NCBI GenBank assembly: GCA_003024175.1
Contig: MDYQ01000372.1
Location: 1 to 64,000, forward strand
Direction of reading: 5' to 3'
From: Planoprotostelium fungivorum
Taxonomy: Eukaryota; Evosea; Variosea; Cavosteliida; Cavosteliaceae
DNA length: 64,000 nt
The notes beneath the pieces were generated by a model that did no database searches, was not told where the DNA came from, and worked only from the letters and a program-made list of their open reading frames with translations. A program made the position numbers and the translations under genes. Below, piece by piece: positions 35,195 to 49,064 of the stretch; the first letter of the stretch is position 1; every line of letters starts with the position of its first letter.

Positions 35195-36017
35195 ATGATG
35201 CAACTATCTGCGAATGGTGTTCACCTCACGCCCTCGTTCAATGAGAGAGACATACCTTCTCTGGTTCGCATCTTGAACGACATGAAGGTGAGGAATCGTC
35301 CAATGTGTCGTAAAAAACTCACTTTGGTACCGGTGGTGAAGACTCTACTGTCACCTCCCTTTCCATACACTGAATCAGACGGTCGGTGGTGGATCGATCG
35401 TTTCGAGGGTAAAAGGATTCCAGAAGATGCGGAGACACCATACCAATACGCCATACGAGATGCAGGTGATATAACGTTGATCCGTCATCTCGACGTTGAC
35501 GGAAGAAGATGGACAAATGATCGGATGCATCGGTCTGTCCGAGGAGGCCTCATCTCCCAGCAAAGTAAGAGAGATTCTGCAAGTAGAAGGGGTAGGTCGA
35601 TCACATCCTTCCTTCAACTCATGTGACCAGAAGAGGGTATACGCGATAGGATATTTTCTAGACTCTGCACATCATGGAAAAGGGATCACGACCGCAGCTC
35701 TACGACTCCTCATTCGTGAGGTGATGTCTTGGCGTCACATGAGCACGTTGGAAACACTTGCCACATCGAATCGTCTCATCATCTGAAAGGTCTGGCGTCC
35801 CATCTTTGCAGATCGTGCGGGCGATGTCATCATCTATGGTTCTACTTTTGGGAGTAACATCTCGTCTCAGAGAGTGTTAGAGAAGGCAGGCATACGACAC
35901 GTTGGCACGCTGCACAAGGCACACACTTGCTCTCTTCTAAAGGGAGGAGACACCGTTGATATCTGGGTTGGCATCTTGGATCCTGAGAGAGACAGATGTA
36001 CTGATGTAAAGACATGA
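35195..36017 (+). CDS. GNAT N-acetyltransferase (RimJ/RimL-like)
   Basis: Starts MMQLSANGVHLTPSFNERDI and joins four further exons in frame. GNAT features: QYAIRDA, GQMIGCIGLSEEASSPSK, the acetyl-CoA loop region KRVYAIGYFLDSAHHGKGI with TTAALRLLIRE, and the C-terminal SSQRVLEKAGIRHVGTL. It ends ERDRCTDVKT. The family transfers acetyl groups to amines of small molecules or protein N-termini; the substrate cannot be told. About 215 aa, usual for the family. Confidence 0.85.
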
Positions 36018-36052
36018 TATGATGATGTAAGGATCCCAGTCATTTCGTTTCT

Positions 36053-36512
36053 TTAGTATAAATTCTTCCAGCGGTTGCGTTTGTCGTTTTTGTTCACCTT
36101 CTTCAAAAACTTCTTCTCGATCTGTTCCGAGAGACTTTCTCCCTTCTCCAAAACTTTCTCTTTTCTCATCTTGGCTTTTCGGCTTATTTGCTTCTTCTTG
36201 ATCTTTTTCATCGGTCCGCTCGAACTGTTGATGTCAATCGGCGAAGACAGTTTTACATTTTGCATCACTCACGTGAAGACTTGAAGCCGATCCCCCGCAT
36301 TCTCTGTAAAATATCAACAATGAAACGCTCGAGTGCCCACCTGTGAGAACTGACTTAGAAGAGAGTGTGGACTTCATGGATTTGGTGGATTTTGTCGTCC
36401 ATTCTTCCGTATCAACCGGTGTGCTGACCTTTGGTGCCGGAGACGCCTTCTTCTCTACAGAACATTCAATCTTGGTCGCTGTCATCTCATCTTCACCTGC
36501 TTTCTTGGGCAT
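36053..36512 (-). CDS. Basic, probably nucleolar protein
   Basis: Three exons join cleanly: MPKKAGEDEMTATKIECSVE, then a short ENAGDRLQVFT exon, then SSGPMKKIKKKQISRKAKMR and a Lys-rich tail ending KNDKRNRWKNLY. The bipartite basic runs and small size suggest a ribosome-biogenesis factor, but no family was matched with certainty. It converges on the GNAT gene with 35 bp between the stops. Confidence 0.6.
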
Positions 36513-37422
36513 CCTGCGTTTTTGTAAAGAAATCAGAAAACTCTCATTGTTTGATGTCAGTGCATTTTATCCTTTTTTCTGCGATTAATAGTTCACTTCT
36601 TCGTCTCATGAGATGATTGTGTGTTCACGATGATGTCACTATCGTCTCACCTTGATGAGCGCCTCGTTCTCCTTCTAGAAGATGTGCGATTGAGCCAATC
36701 CAAAATAAAAATGGAGCTGACCCTCGTCCACCAATTCATCTCCATCAAGTCAGATTTCGACATCCATTCGTGTGATGGATTTCGTGATGCACGAGAGAGT
36801 GGAGTGAAGATGATTCATTCACCTCTCACTCGACAACTGTCTCTTGCCACTCCAACGTGAACTAATTCCCATCTGCTGGTGTTGATCCAAAGGACACCAA
36901 CCAGAAAAACCAAATCAGATGGCCACGGTTCAAGCTTCATTATTTTTATAACTCTTCACCATCTCCCTTTCACTCGTTCGATGTCTGGATGCTGAGAAGA
37001 AGAGACGAAGTGCTCTCTGTGTTCTCTTTTTTTCGTCTGGTTGGTGCTCTTCTCGCTGTTGTTCAATTTTGTACTGTTCACGCTCCTCTTTTTCCCCTCC
37101 TTCTCCGCATATCCCCCTTGCTCTTTTTCTTCATTTCCCTATCATCTCTCTTCTCTCCCTTCTTTGAGCTGTGAATCTATCTTTGGCAGTGACTGTATGA
37201 CATCACAAATTTGATAAAACGAGATCGATCTTTCTTCACGTGTCAGCCATAATGGAGAACACATATGTATATACGATAAAAAGAATACTCTTGTATCGTC
37301 TCCCTGTCTCTTCCGCATATCTCCAGCTGGTGAGGCCAGAATTCGTCTATCTCGCGCAAGAACAAAGAGTGGGATACTGAAGTAGATGGTCGTTGTGAAC
37401 AGATAGTAGTGTTTATAAACTA
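36513..37422. other. Intergenic, nothing recognised
   Basis: A plus-strand pyrimidine-rich stretch lies at about 37025-37165. It could hold 5' exons of the basic protein gene on its left. No coding frame is convincing. Confidence 0.35.
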
Positions 37423-37956
37423 TCAGAAGAGAGACACTCTCTTCGATCCACTGTTGATTGGAAAGGTCCAGGGCAGACAGATCGTTTTCTTAGTGAATCC
37501 AGGAGAGTATGGCCCACAAGGGGAAGGCTGGCAAGGGACTGAATACTTGATGCCTGATCTGACCCAACTGTTGTCGGAGCACACATTGTCAGCATGGATC
37601 TCTGTGATGGTATCTTGAGGTCCGGGGGCAGTAGAGAAGGTGCTGGCCAGAGTGGCAATGTGATATCGAGAGCCAATAGGAAGACACGAGCCAAGCTGGT
37701 AGCTGGTGACATCGATGACATTGCCTGTGCATCCTGTTCCCCTGTAGGCAGAGAGGGTTGCGTTGCCTCCAACAAGCTGGTAGATGATAGAGAAGGTTTC
37801 ACCGCCTTGGATGCTATCAGCACAGACGTTCAATGGTGAGGCTGTGGCAGACATAGCCACCAAGCAACTTTTGTCTGCATAGTATGTGAGGACAAATGGG
37901 GGAAGTGCCAGGGAGGAAGCAAAGAGAGCAAGAGTGAGTAGAAGGACTGGCTGCAT
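37423..37956 (-). CDS. Secreted Cys-containing protein, copy 1
   Basis: Signal peptide MQPVLLLTLALFASSLALPP, then about 155 residues with spaced Cys and N-glycosylation sites, and motifs PQDTITE and KKTICLPWTFPINSG near the end. The start at MQPVLLL (37956) is chosen over an upstream Met because the divergent paralogue begins MQSVLLL. Single exon, unlike most genes here. No known domain. Head-to-head with copy 2. Confidence 0.8.
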   Translation of the reverse strand: MQPVLLLTLALFASSLALPPFVLTYYADKSCLVAMSATASPLNVCADSIQGGETFSIIYQLVGGNATLSAYRGTGCTGNVIDVTSYQLGSCLPIGSRYHIATLASTFSTAPGPQDTITEIHADNVCSDNSWVRSGIKYSVPCQPSPCGPYSPGFTKKTICLPWTFPINSGSKRVSLF

Positions 37957-38008
37957 GAAGAGGGCGTTCAGTGTGAATGGCAGCACAGCAGGTAAATTGT
38001 AGGTGGCA

Positions 38009-38063
38009 GAATCTGCGGGTTATTCACCGCAGTATATAGTAAAGGTATACTTAGTTCGGAATC
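38009..38063. repeat. Upstream box, copy 1
   Basis: Starts GAATCTGCGGGTTATTCACC, contains TGCGG...CCGCA arms, and ends TACTTAGTTCGGAAT. The related box at 38102 lies in the same orientation. Between two divergent paralogues it may mark a duplicated regulatory element. Confidence 0.6.
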
Positions 38064-38101
38064 TGCCAATAATAAGTAGACAACTCAGGGCGGGCTCTCT
38101 G

Positions 38102-38175
38102 GAATCCGCAGGTTATTCACCGCAGTATATTCATTGCAGTATGAGTGACCTTTACTGTTATACTTAGCTCAGAAT
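38102..38175. repeat. Upstream box, copy 2
   Basis: Starts GAATCCGCAGGTTATTCACC and ends TACTTAGCTCAGAAT. It has about 20 extra bases relative to copy 1, including a repeat of the ATTCA(C/T)(C/T)GCAGTAT string. It lies 27 bp before the start of the right-hand paralogue. Confidence 0.6.
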
Positions 38176-38201
38176 TGCTCACAGCCATTCTAGAAGAGAA
38201 C

Positions 38202-38735
38202 ATGCAGTCAGTACTCCTCCTTGCCTTGGTCCTGTTGGCATCTTCAATTGCCCAGCCTCCTTCCTCCCTTCCACTCGTCACCACTGTCTACCAGGACCAG
38301 CTGTGCTCCGTGCCTATCTCAGGCAGTGCCATGGTCGTCAACACCTGCCTGAATTTCCAGGGCTACTCTATCTTTGTGCTTTCTGACGGAGTCAATGCAA
38401 CCATCATGGCTTATCCAGGTGCTGGCTGCAATGGACTAAGCCCCAAAACAATAGTGTACCAGATGTACAGTTGCCAACCACAAAATGGATATTATTACCT
38501 CTCTACTCAAGCCGTTACCTTCTCTCCTGTCCCTACGCCACAAGACGCCATCACCTTGAGCTCAGTGGACAGCATCTGCTCTGATGGTGGATGGACCACT
38601 GCATCAATTGTGTACGGAAATGGATGTTTGGTAGCTCCCTGCTCTCCTTCTGCCTCTGGATACTCTAAGACGATCTGCTTGCCCTATACTTTCCCTACGC
38701 TCAGTGTAGTTCAGATGGAATCTGCCAGGTTGTGA
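38202..38735 (+). CDS. Secreted Cys-containing protein, copy 2
   Basis: Paralogue of the divergent gene at 37423-37956: signal peptide MQSVLLLALVLLASSIAQPP, then matching features (CNGLSPKTIVYQMYSCQP, PQDAITLSSVDSICSDGGW, SKTICLPYTFPTL). Single exon. The pair shares Cys spacing and the C-terminal KTICLP(Y/W)TFP motif but differs at most other positions, so the duplication is not recent. Confidence 0.8.
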   Translation: MQSVLLLALVLLASSIAQPPSSLPLVTTVYQDQLCSVPISGSAMVVNTCLNFQGYSIFVLSDGVNATIMAYPGAGCNGLSPKTIVYQMYSCQPQNGYYYLSTQAVTFSPVPTPQDAITLSSVDSICSDGGWTTASIVYGNGCLVAPCSPSASGYSKTICLPYTFPTLSVVQMESARL

Positions 38736-38860
38736 CCGTGAAGAGGGGTTTGTTTCACTGAAGTAAAGATTTTTCACTTATTTTGTTTCTCTTCTCGTTT
38801 TTTTCGACGAGCGAAGTAAACAACAGGCCAGCATGTTGTCAACATCACATCGATTCCGAA

Positions 38861-40454
<1,594 letters not shown>

Positions 40455-40709
40455 AGAGAAAGTTGAAACTTTAGAGCAGACGATTGTCGTGACATTCTGT
40501 AGAGGCCTCTACAACGAATGCTGAGATGACTCGGGTGATACAATGTTGTTTGTCATCTGTCCACAGCTTGACACATCCAGAAGACAACGCGAAAAAAACC
40601 ACCTCCATACCAAGTTTCACTTAACCTCCTTTATTTCGCGGACCTTCAAGATTTCACTGAGCACAGGAATTCCACTACCAGATCAATCAGAGAGCAAATC
40701 ATAAACAAG

Positions 40710-41257
40710 ATGCAAGACAAGAGAGAGATGGCAAACGCAAAGACACCTTCTTCCATCGGACCCCATCTGGCATGGATCCCCTTTGGCCTCTGCATCATCG
40801 TCAGCATCATCTTTATTGCATTCAGTATCAACGCACGAAACACACTTCCCATCCTCTTCGTCTTGTCTGCTGTCATATGCATTCCGATCCTATTCTTCTA
40901 CGCCCGTGGACTCAAAAGCTCATCCGATACGTTACAAAATGTGAGCCTAAGCTCTCTAGAATGTTATGCTGACAAAGTCAGGTGTCCATGACTGTAATCG
41001 CCTTGGGCGTTTCGGCTTGTATCTTGGTAGCACTGAATCTTGGCCTCGTCTCCTTCCTCTGGTTGTTTGCATGGTCTGGTTCGGAGTCAGATTGCATCTT
41101 CTCTACACACAGTGACAGTTGTTCCAACGGTCGATACAGCTTCCTCTTGTTCCTCCCACCTATACCCCTCTTCTGTTTCTTGGTCCTCTTTCCTCTGTGG
41201 CTCACCAGGCGATACATTAACAAGTGTGGCTCATACATAACACTTTCAACCGTTTGA
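40710..41257 (+). CDS. Four-span membrane protein
   Basis: Two exons joined in phase 0. Four hydrophobic helices: LAWIPFGLCIIVSIIFIAFS, LPILFVLSAVICIPILFFYA, TVIALGVSACILVALNLGLV with WLFAW, and YSFLLFLPPIPLFCFLVLFP. A Cys-containing loop (SDCIFSTHSDSCSNG) lies between spans 3 and 4, and the tail is basic. The topology is tetraspanin-like but no CCG motif is present. Family not recognised. Confidence 0.7.
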
Positions 41258-41573
41258 TAAAGAGAAATCTAGCCTTTTCTTATACCTTGAATTACAAAAG
41301 CGAAGTCTCAGCAGTGTACTGCAGAACATCACTGGTGTGACGATCGATATCTAGACCTTCTCCACAAAACATCATGCGATGAACCATCTATATCGTCTGT
41401 ATCTCTGTGTAATTAGCTGGTGAGCTATCGCAGCTACACCCAGAAGGTTAAAACCATCCTTCTATTCAGATCGTAACACACCACAACGATAAGAAGCGAA
41501 CGAAATCAAAGAACAACCTTTATCCTACTTTTCAGAACGGAACCCTGTGCCCTGCGTCACGTTCAGACATCGT
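41258..41573. other. Intergenic, nothing recognised
   Basis: Convergent spacer of about 316 bp between the four-span protein and symplekin. Confidence 0.4.
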
Positions 41574-44500
41574 CTACCTTCTACACTCACCGTGACGAGT
41601 GGCCCATGCCTTTAGAGGGTCTCTCATGTCTGATGATGCAGCGATGAGGTCTTCCATGTGTTCCGGTGGCAGCGAGATGATGACGGGGAAACAGTGTGGC
41701 GAAGTCTGTCTGCAACACTTTACGAAACCTGTTTGTCTTCAACTCACACCATCATCGTGATTTGCATCGATTCACATCATGATTCACATCATGATTCACA
41801 CCATGATTCACATCGTGATTCACATCCTGATTCATATCTCGATTTGATCATCACCTTCCCACAGAGTTCGATCTGTCCAGACTTGCTTCGATATCAATTG
41901 GGGTAGAATGGTCGTCACGGTGAATCCAATCATGTTCTTGTGCTTATCTAACGATTTCAACACGGTTCTCATGAACAGTGCGGGAATGTTGGATAATCGG
42001 CTGCTGAGTAACTGTTGTAACACTCCCGCGATGACTTCTTGTGTCACGAGTTCGTCTTCTGCCAGGCAGAATTCGATGGCTACGGTACGATGAGTTCGAA
42101 TCGTCGATGTGATGTTGATGTGACGTTGATGTGATGTTGATGTGATGTTGATGTGATGTTACCTTCTGCCACCTTCTTGATCATCGTCTGAGGATCAACC
42201 GGCTGAAGTGTATTCGGATGATAAACATCCAGCGTGTGCAGTGCTCCAAACAATTCCGACGCATTGATCGATTTGTTATCGAATAGAATCCTCTGTATGG
42301 CACTCTTCACCACCACCGCAGGTAACGTCAGAATGTTGGCCAACTCTCTCAGTATCTCTTCCTTGTCTGATGCACGTCAGATTGACACGTGACACGTGAC
42401 GTGATGTGACGTACCGATGGCAGATAGGATGGGTAGGAGGAAACGTGTCTGTGGGACTCTCGATGGATAGATGGTGTGAACAGCTCTCACGATGGCGTTC
42501 GTGATGACTGTGATGTCATCAGAGATCATCGATGATGGTTCGTGGATGATGCACATCAACGTTTGACATCGTCGATGTCGGTGTTCGAATCGACGAAATC
42601 ATCGGATGATGTGACTCACCCTTGTCTCTCGTCAATATGTTGAGATAGTAGAGAATGAGTTGTTCTGATCCTTCTGGCATGTGAAGCAGCAGCTGAGCTG
42701 CCATGTCTGAATGCACATCGAGAGAGGACAAAATGGGCGTCGCATAATCTCTCGTCAACTTCTTCGTCGTCTCATCCATCCTTCCGTACATTTCTGCCAC
42801 CCTGAGATCGTCAGGGAGACTCGATCTACAACCAGCCTCACCTGAACAATAATTCGTTCTTTTTCGTGCAGAGAGCCATGAAGAGGGAGAGGTGTCGAGA
42901 AGAGAGACTTTCACTCTTTGCATCATCATCGATGAGATCGGTGATGAGTTTCTCTGCATGATGGAGGATGTCTCGACTGTTGGAGTCTTCTTTCTCTTTA
43001 AAGAGGGCGTTGGTGGTCACCCTCACACATAGTGTCCTCAGCTCTTCATCTGTCAACACATGTCAGCATCTCATGGTGATCATCATCGTCATCGTCATGT
43101 GATCGCGATCACGATCACGATCGTGACAGACGATCATCACATCGACGTGATGCTTCATCATGATCTCCACTCACCAGCGTGATGAGCGAAAGACAACAAG
43201 AGATCGAGTGCTTCCGTCCGATCGGCCGGTCTGTGCAGTACAATGTCTCTCAGTGCACCAAATACCGTCGTGATCCTCTCGTTCTTCTCCGTAGGCTGTG
43301 AAGGGCTCTCTTCCAAGATATTTCTCATCGCATCGAACGAACCGCTCTGTATGTAAGGTACCTCTATGAGGAGCCACGACAGTGTTCCCCTCTTGCTTAC
43401 GTCTGAAAAGGTCGTGCAGCTGCGGAACATTCGATCGTACACTTTCTCGTATCTCTTCGCTGGTGGGAGTCAGATCGCGTTGTAGATCGAAGTCACGTGA
43501 CGTCACACCTTCGGATCGTAGGGCTTCTCTGTGTAACCAAGACGACGCGATGTCCTTCCTCTTCACGAAATCTCTCGCGATGTACTGCAGCATCTCTTCA
43601 CAAGCTCCGTCGTTCAATTCAAAGGTGGAAGCCAAATGGCCCAGCATCTTGTTCCTCACGTCTAGCTTACCTGACGTGATAGCGTAGTGCTCGGCGTCAT
43701 ACAGCTCTCTCAGAGTCAATTGAACGAGAGATTTGCTCTCTTCTGATGAAAGAGAAGACTTCCTCGGGCTGAATTCTACCTTCACGGCGGGAGCTGATGG
43801 AGTTGAGAGCGAGTCGAAATTTCGATGGGATTTCGTGATCACCTGACGTCTTCTTCTTCTCTTTCACTCTGTCTCTCGTTTCCTTCGGTAGATCTGATGG
43901 TGTCTCCTCTTTTGTCTCTAAATCGGGCAGTCTCGGATCTTTCCTCTATTTTTCTGTCGATAAAGAATAAAATAGAATAAATGTCGCACCTGTTCGGCCT
44001 TGACGATCGGGGGAGCATTCGCCGTCGGTGGAATCGTTGTAGATGGAACAATTTCTGGAATTTGTGGTGGTTGAAACGGATTGACCACGACAGGTGTTGG
44101 ATGCACCACACCAGGCACCACGCTCGCAGATTGAATCGCAGCCTGAATCGCAGCCTGCGACGCCACGTTGTGTCCCTGCGGCATATTTTGAAAGAGGGAG
44201 CAGAGGAAGTGCAGCTGCTGGACCCACTGACCCATCTGCTGCTGGATGACAATGTTGTTTGAGTACCTCTGTAGAAACACTTGCGAGTCCATGACTTCGT
44301 TCTTCATGCTCTCCACGATGAGGTCGCTGATGAGATCGTTCATGCCGGAAGAGATTAAGACTTCCACGATTTGCATGGACACGGAGATCAGCTCTTCACT
44401 CTGGAGATTGAACTGCGGTGGATGGTTGATGGGCTGAGCTGTGGCAGGGGTGAAGTGTCCTTCTTCCCTCGGTCGTTTGCTGGGTGGTTCTGGTTTTGAT

Positions 44501-45868
44501 GAGATGGAGGATGTGTGATGTGATGAGATGAAGAGATCGATAGTGTGTTCTTATGTCTTCTGTGATGGATGCACATCGTGGTCTTGAGACGTAGAATGAG
44601 ATGAAAGATGGATCGGACGGATCAGAGGATGAAATAAAATAGAATAAAATGGTCACCCATATCTGAGGTCGATCGATCGGCAGGACGCTTGACCAATATC
44701 TCAGAGGAAGTATTTCTCAGTCGATGTTGTAATTTGATTGCGTGTTCTCTACTCTTGACGTCCACGCTCGCTACCAGCGTCTCGCTCCACTTCAACATAT
44801 CTTCGTGCTTGATCCTTTTCTCTCCGTCAACACAAACGAAACGTTAAGTGGACTCACTCCAAGAGGGACCACACGCCGTTGCGAATGGAATGTTGTATGG
44901 AGGGTGTGACGTGAGGTGACTTTAAGTTATCGACGTTGATGAGTTTGGATATGGATGATATGGCGGGGAGAGTGTAACACAAGTATTGGTTGCGGTTCCG
45001 ACTGATGCGAACCAGACTGTTGATGAGACAGATGACATCGGCTGTTCTCCTGATCGAGATGAGCACGCGTGGACGATTCTGAAGACGTGTGCGTGAACAT
45101 TTCACTCACATGTTGGGATGGAACTGTCTGCACATGGACCCGATCATCGAATCAGCGATGAGTCGGATCGATTGGACATCCACGATGGAATGACTCCTTC
45201 CAACATCGATGTCTAAGACGTGAGTTGGGTTCTGATCGTTGATGGATGACATGGCGATGACCATGAGTTCTTTGTATTTGGTGGCGTACAAGACTCGAGC
45301 TGCGGAGTACTCTCGCATGGGAGGTACTGTGAAGATGGAGTCGATCAGACCCTCTACACTTCGAGTGAAAGTCACGACACTCCTCCAACTTCTCTGCTGT
45401 GGTTCTCTTGGATCGGTGATGCTGATATGGGTGAGGTGATATATGTGTGATGATGATACGTACATGTTGTGAAGAGAAGTGTAGAGCATGTTACAGGCTG
45501 TGAGAAGTCCTTGTCCGGCTACAGCTGGGGAGTGATCTTCCATGATACATCGGTTGAGAAGATCCCACATGAAAGAGGCATCTGTCGTGAATGTTTCAGG
45601 CTCTTCCTTCATCACCAAACTCACATTGTGGATAGATCCTGCTGATGGCTTCGAGACTGTGAATCAGGGCCACTCTTACGTTGGGAGCGGGATCGCTGTG
45701 GAGAGAAAGGAGTCTCTGAAAATATTCCTGTAATGTCTGTTCATCTTCGACGAGGACATCAGTAATACGAGTCAGGGCTGATGAGCGGTGGATCTCTTCT
45801 TCTCCTCTGGGAGGGTGACCTTTCCCTGAAGCCTCCGCGAACAGAGCTTCCAGTTCGCTCTTTTCCAT
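41574..45868 (-). CDS. SYMPK: Symplekin (mRNA 3'-end processing scaffold)
   Basis: Scaffold of the cleavage/polyadenylation complex (Pta1/symplekin). The N-terminal HEAT region (45.87-44.7 kb) reads MEKSELEALFAEASGKGHPP, then PAPNVRVALIHSLEAISRIY. A Pro/Ala-rich low-complexity part follows near 44.1 kb. The C-terminal symplekin domain (about 43.4-41.6 kb) has VAEMYGRMDETTKKLTRDYA, LLLHMPEGSEQLILYYLNIL, VIAGVLQQLLSSRLSNIPAL and FPVIISLPPEHMEDLIAA. More than ten exons. Introns contain (GAT)n-like microsatellites (41760-41840, 42115-42165, 43060-43140) and the ATTTTATTCTATTTTATT motif. The Met of MEKSEL is preferred to an upstream Met in poor context. Confidence 0.88.
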
Positions 45869-46033
45869 GATGTGATGTCGCTGATCTGAGATTTTTCGTT
45901 GTAGATCGTTCAATTCCTTTCTCGCTCGATTTTCGAATCCAGGACAAGTACACATGCACATTCAGACACACGTCCTTCTAAACACTATCTCTATTTCATC
46001 TTATGAACGGAAGACAACACATCCATACGTTCT

Positions 46034-48803
46034 TTATGCTGAGAACCAATACTTTGCAGTGAATCGAATGTAGAACCACAGGATGCACAAGTACAAGATG
46101 ACAGCAGGAATCACGTATCGAATCATACTCTTTGTCCAATCACCTGTCTCATCATCACCTCTCATGTCCTTCCCTCTTCACTCACCCGACTGATCAGGTG
46201 GCAGTGCAGAAGTGAACATGTACATATATAACAGAGTGAAGAGAGATAAATAGATCAAGGTGAAGGCGTTGTAGAGGGGGGACAGGGGAGAGTATTCGGA
46301 TCGTGCTGAGAGGTCTGAATCCTCTGTGTCTGATGCATTCATCTCATCCATGTCTCTCTCTACTTCCTCTACATCATCACTTGCCACCTTCTCATGGTCA
46401 TCATCATCAACATCATCGTGATCATCATCACCTTCTTCTTCTTCTTCTGCTTCGGCGTGTGAGGTGACATCCTCGGTACATCTTCCACACGATTCTGTAT
46501 CTGCTGATCCTCCGACACTGCATCTGAAGATGTCTCGTTGTAGTTCCGCTTCTCCCTCGCGTGATTTTCTTCTCTCTTGCGATTCTTCGTCTTCTTCTTC
46601 GTCTTTCTGTGATCTAAAAATAGATCTGTGGTCGCGTGACCTTCCCTCCCTTCTTTCATCTCGTTTGCCTTGGGTGGAAAGAGAGAGGAGGTGTAGGTGT
46701 TGGTGTTGATTGGAAGGGGTGGGAGGGTGTTGTGATTGTTCTCTTTCGATGGAATGGGGTTGATCGGCTCGCTTCTCTTTGGAGAGGGAACGAGGTCGAC
46801 CTTTTCGTGAATGAGTCACCATCAGATGATCATGTGTGATCATGTGATCATGTTCGTGTGATGTACACGATCATGTGATGATGATGACGAAGATGTGATG
46901 ATGTGATGATGTGATGATGTGATGTTGTGATGATGTGATGATGTGATGTTGTGATGATGTGATGATGTGATGATCATTATCTCACTTGTGTGAAATTTGC
47001 GATCTCGGCCAACAAATTTGCTGCAGCCTGCCCGATGTCTTCTTCCGTCTTCGTGGGCACTCTGGCGTGACCTCTTCTACCCACAGTCGATCCCACTCCA
47101 CCCACCGTGGGGCTTCCACTCTTCACCTTCTCCACGCTCTTGTTCTCCAGGGAAGGGTTGACTGGATTCACAATCGGATGATTCGGCCCGTTCGTGTTGG
47201 CATTCGATACATCGATCGATTGAACTTTGTCCTTCTGTATTTCGGTCTCTCTTGTCACCTGTTTCAATGAGAAGAAAGAAGGGAGAAGAGATGAGCGAAG
47301 AGAGTGAAGAGGAAATTGTGGAAGAAATGATTTGGACGGTTGTCCCTTCTTCAAAATTCGACGCTTCACCTGAATGTTCTCTACGATGACGTCACTCTCC
47401 ACGTCAGAAGGGTTCGCTGAACTATTCTCCGCCGCCGTAGAGAGAGCAGAAGAGCTGTCACTCTCTTGCACGTTCGGTTTCACTTTCACCTGACGTCTCT
47501 GTTGATAAAACTCTTGACTCCCTCCTCCCACCTTCCACGTCTTCCTTTCTCCCCTGTACCTCAGAGAGGTAGGTTTCGATGTGACATACTCTGTCGATGT
47601 CTGTTGTTTGTAGGTCGTTCGATTCAAACTGCTCGGGAGACTGCCGGCGTTGAGAGCGTTGGAGGCTGACGGGGTGAGTTTAGGGTACGTACGGTACGTT
47701 GGAGTCACCGTTACGTAGGGAGAAGATGGGAGCGTTGGCGGAGAGTCTGGAGCTGATGAACGTCGGAGAATTTGCGGACATGCCGGATAATTTCGATTTG
47801 TCCCTCTCTGGTGACCTCAGTAGATCTGCTGGATTCTAAAGTTTGAGATGAGAAGGTTTCTTCATCGCGAAGAGGAAGATGTTCATGATGTCGCTGGAAC
47901 ATTGGATCAGATGAATCACCCTGTGGAGAGGCTTTTCGAGCGGGTCACCGAGAGATGCAGATCGGGCCTGATCGCGATCAACGATGATGATTGATCGCAT
48001 CGATGGACGATCGCAAAGTGATGCGTTGCATCACAACTAGGGTAGCACTATCACAATCATCTCACCTTGTAGGCTTGTGATGTTAATCTCCTGGAGAGAA
48101 GTCAGTCGAGAGGACTATTCTGGACATGAAACACGTGTGAACGTGATGAAAAAGTGAGAGATGAAAAGAAGCTCACTCGTCATCTGTGGCTGCACGAATG
48201 AACTTCCTGGGTGTACCGGGCGGGCTGAATGCATCGAACGACCATCTCGGAACACCATTATTCCACAGACTACCCCCTTCATCTGATAGACTATAGTTGT
48301 ATCCGTAAGAATTGTTCATGCCATTGTTACTGTTATCACTCTCGATCTCGATCTGCTACGTTGCATTAGATACGAGAATGTATCTCAGACTTACAGAGTC
48401 CGTCTCACAGCTGTCCTCATCGGTGATACCTTGTGGTAAGAAGAAATTCGGCTCCTCTTGCATCTCCCTCTGTGAATGAGCCTTATTCTACATCCTCCAA
48501 TCAGATCGATCAAAGGACGACAAACATCGATTTCTCACGAGTGCTGCTCTCAGATCTGTCTCAGAGATGACTATGGGTCTACCAACTGTCTTATTTCTTT
48601 TGTGTCTCGGCGCACTCTTATCTCTCTGCATCACGACCTATTCAAATGTCACAGAGGGACCTTTTAAGAGGATGCCAGAGAATATTTGTCACCTCGTCAT
48701 CACTAGAGGGAGAGAAGAATGGGTCGATTCGAGGCATTAGAATGGGCTCGATTGTCGGTGGCTTGTCTTTCATCGACATCATGTTGCCTCTCGCGAACTC
48801 CAT
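46034..48803 (-). CDS. Disordered protein with two C-terminal membrane spans
   Basis: Starts MEFARGNMMSMKDKPPTIEP (48803). Long charged, Ser-rich exons follow, including DAFSPPGTPRKFIRAATDDE, RSSAPDSPPTLPSSPYVTVT, EDIGQAAANLLAEIANFTQ and very acidic or mixed-charge runs (EEEEEGDDDHDDVDDDDHEK). The C-terminus carries two hydrophobic helices in separate exons, LIYLSLFTLLYMYMFTSALP and MIRYVIPAVILYLCILWFYI, ending AKYWFSA. A long disordered head with a two-span hairpin at the end fits an ER or nuclear-envelope protein. No family recognised. A TGATG microsatellite fills the intron at 46860-46980. Confidence 0.6.
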
Positions 48804-49064
48804 CCCGATCTGATGTTCCGCTGGTCAAATAAAAATTCAAATATTCACAAAAAATAGGAACTCATGATCATGTGGCACACTTGGCTGCGGTCAGTTTTCA
48901 TTTGAGAAGCACTCACGATCACTATTTCACCTTCAAACGAGATGAAGAATAACAATGCATCTCATCGTGAAAATATCGTCTGAGAACTACAAGACTCTAT
49001 CTTCACCTTGTAAAAGTTACAAAATCTAATGAACATGATTTTATTTGATACGAGGGAGAAGAAC

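Noticed and set aside
36621-36860. Possible upstream coding exon of the basic nucleolar-like gene or a separate small gene
   Set aside because: Neither strand gives a frame that joins in phase to the 36512 start, and no motif is visible.
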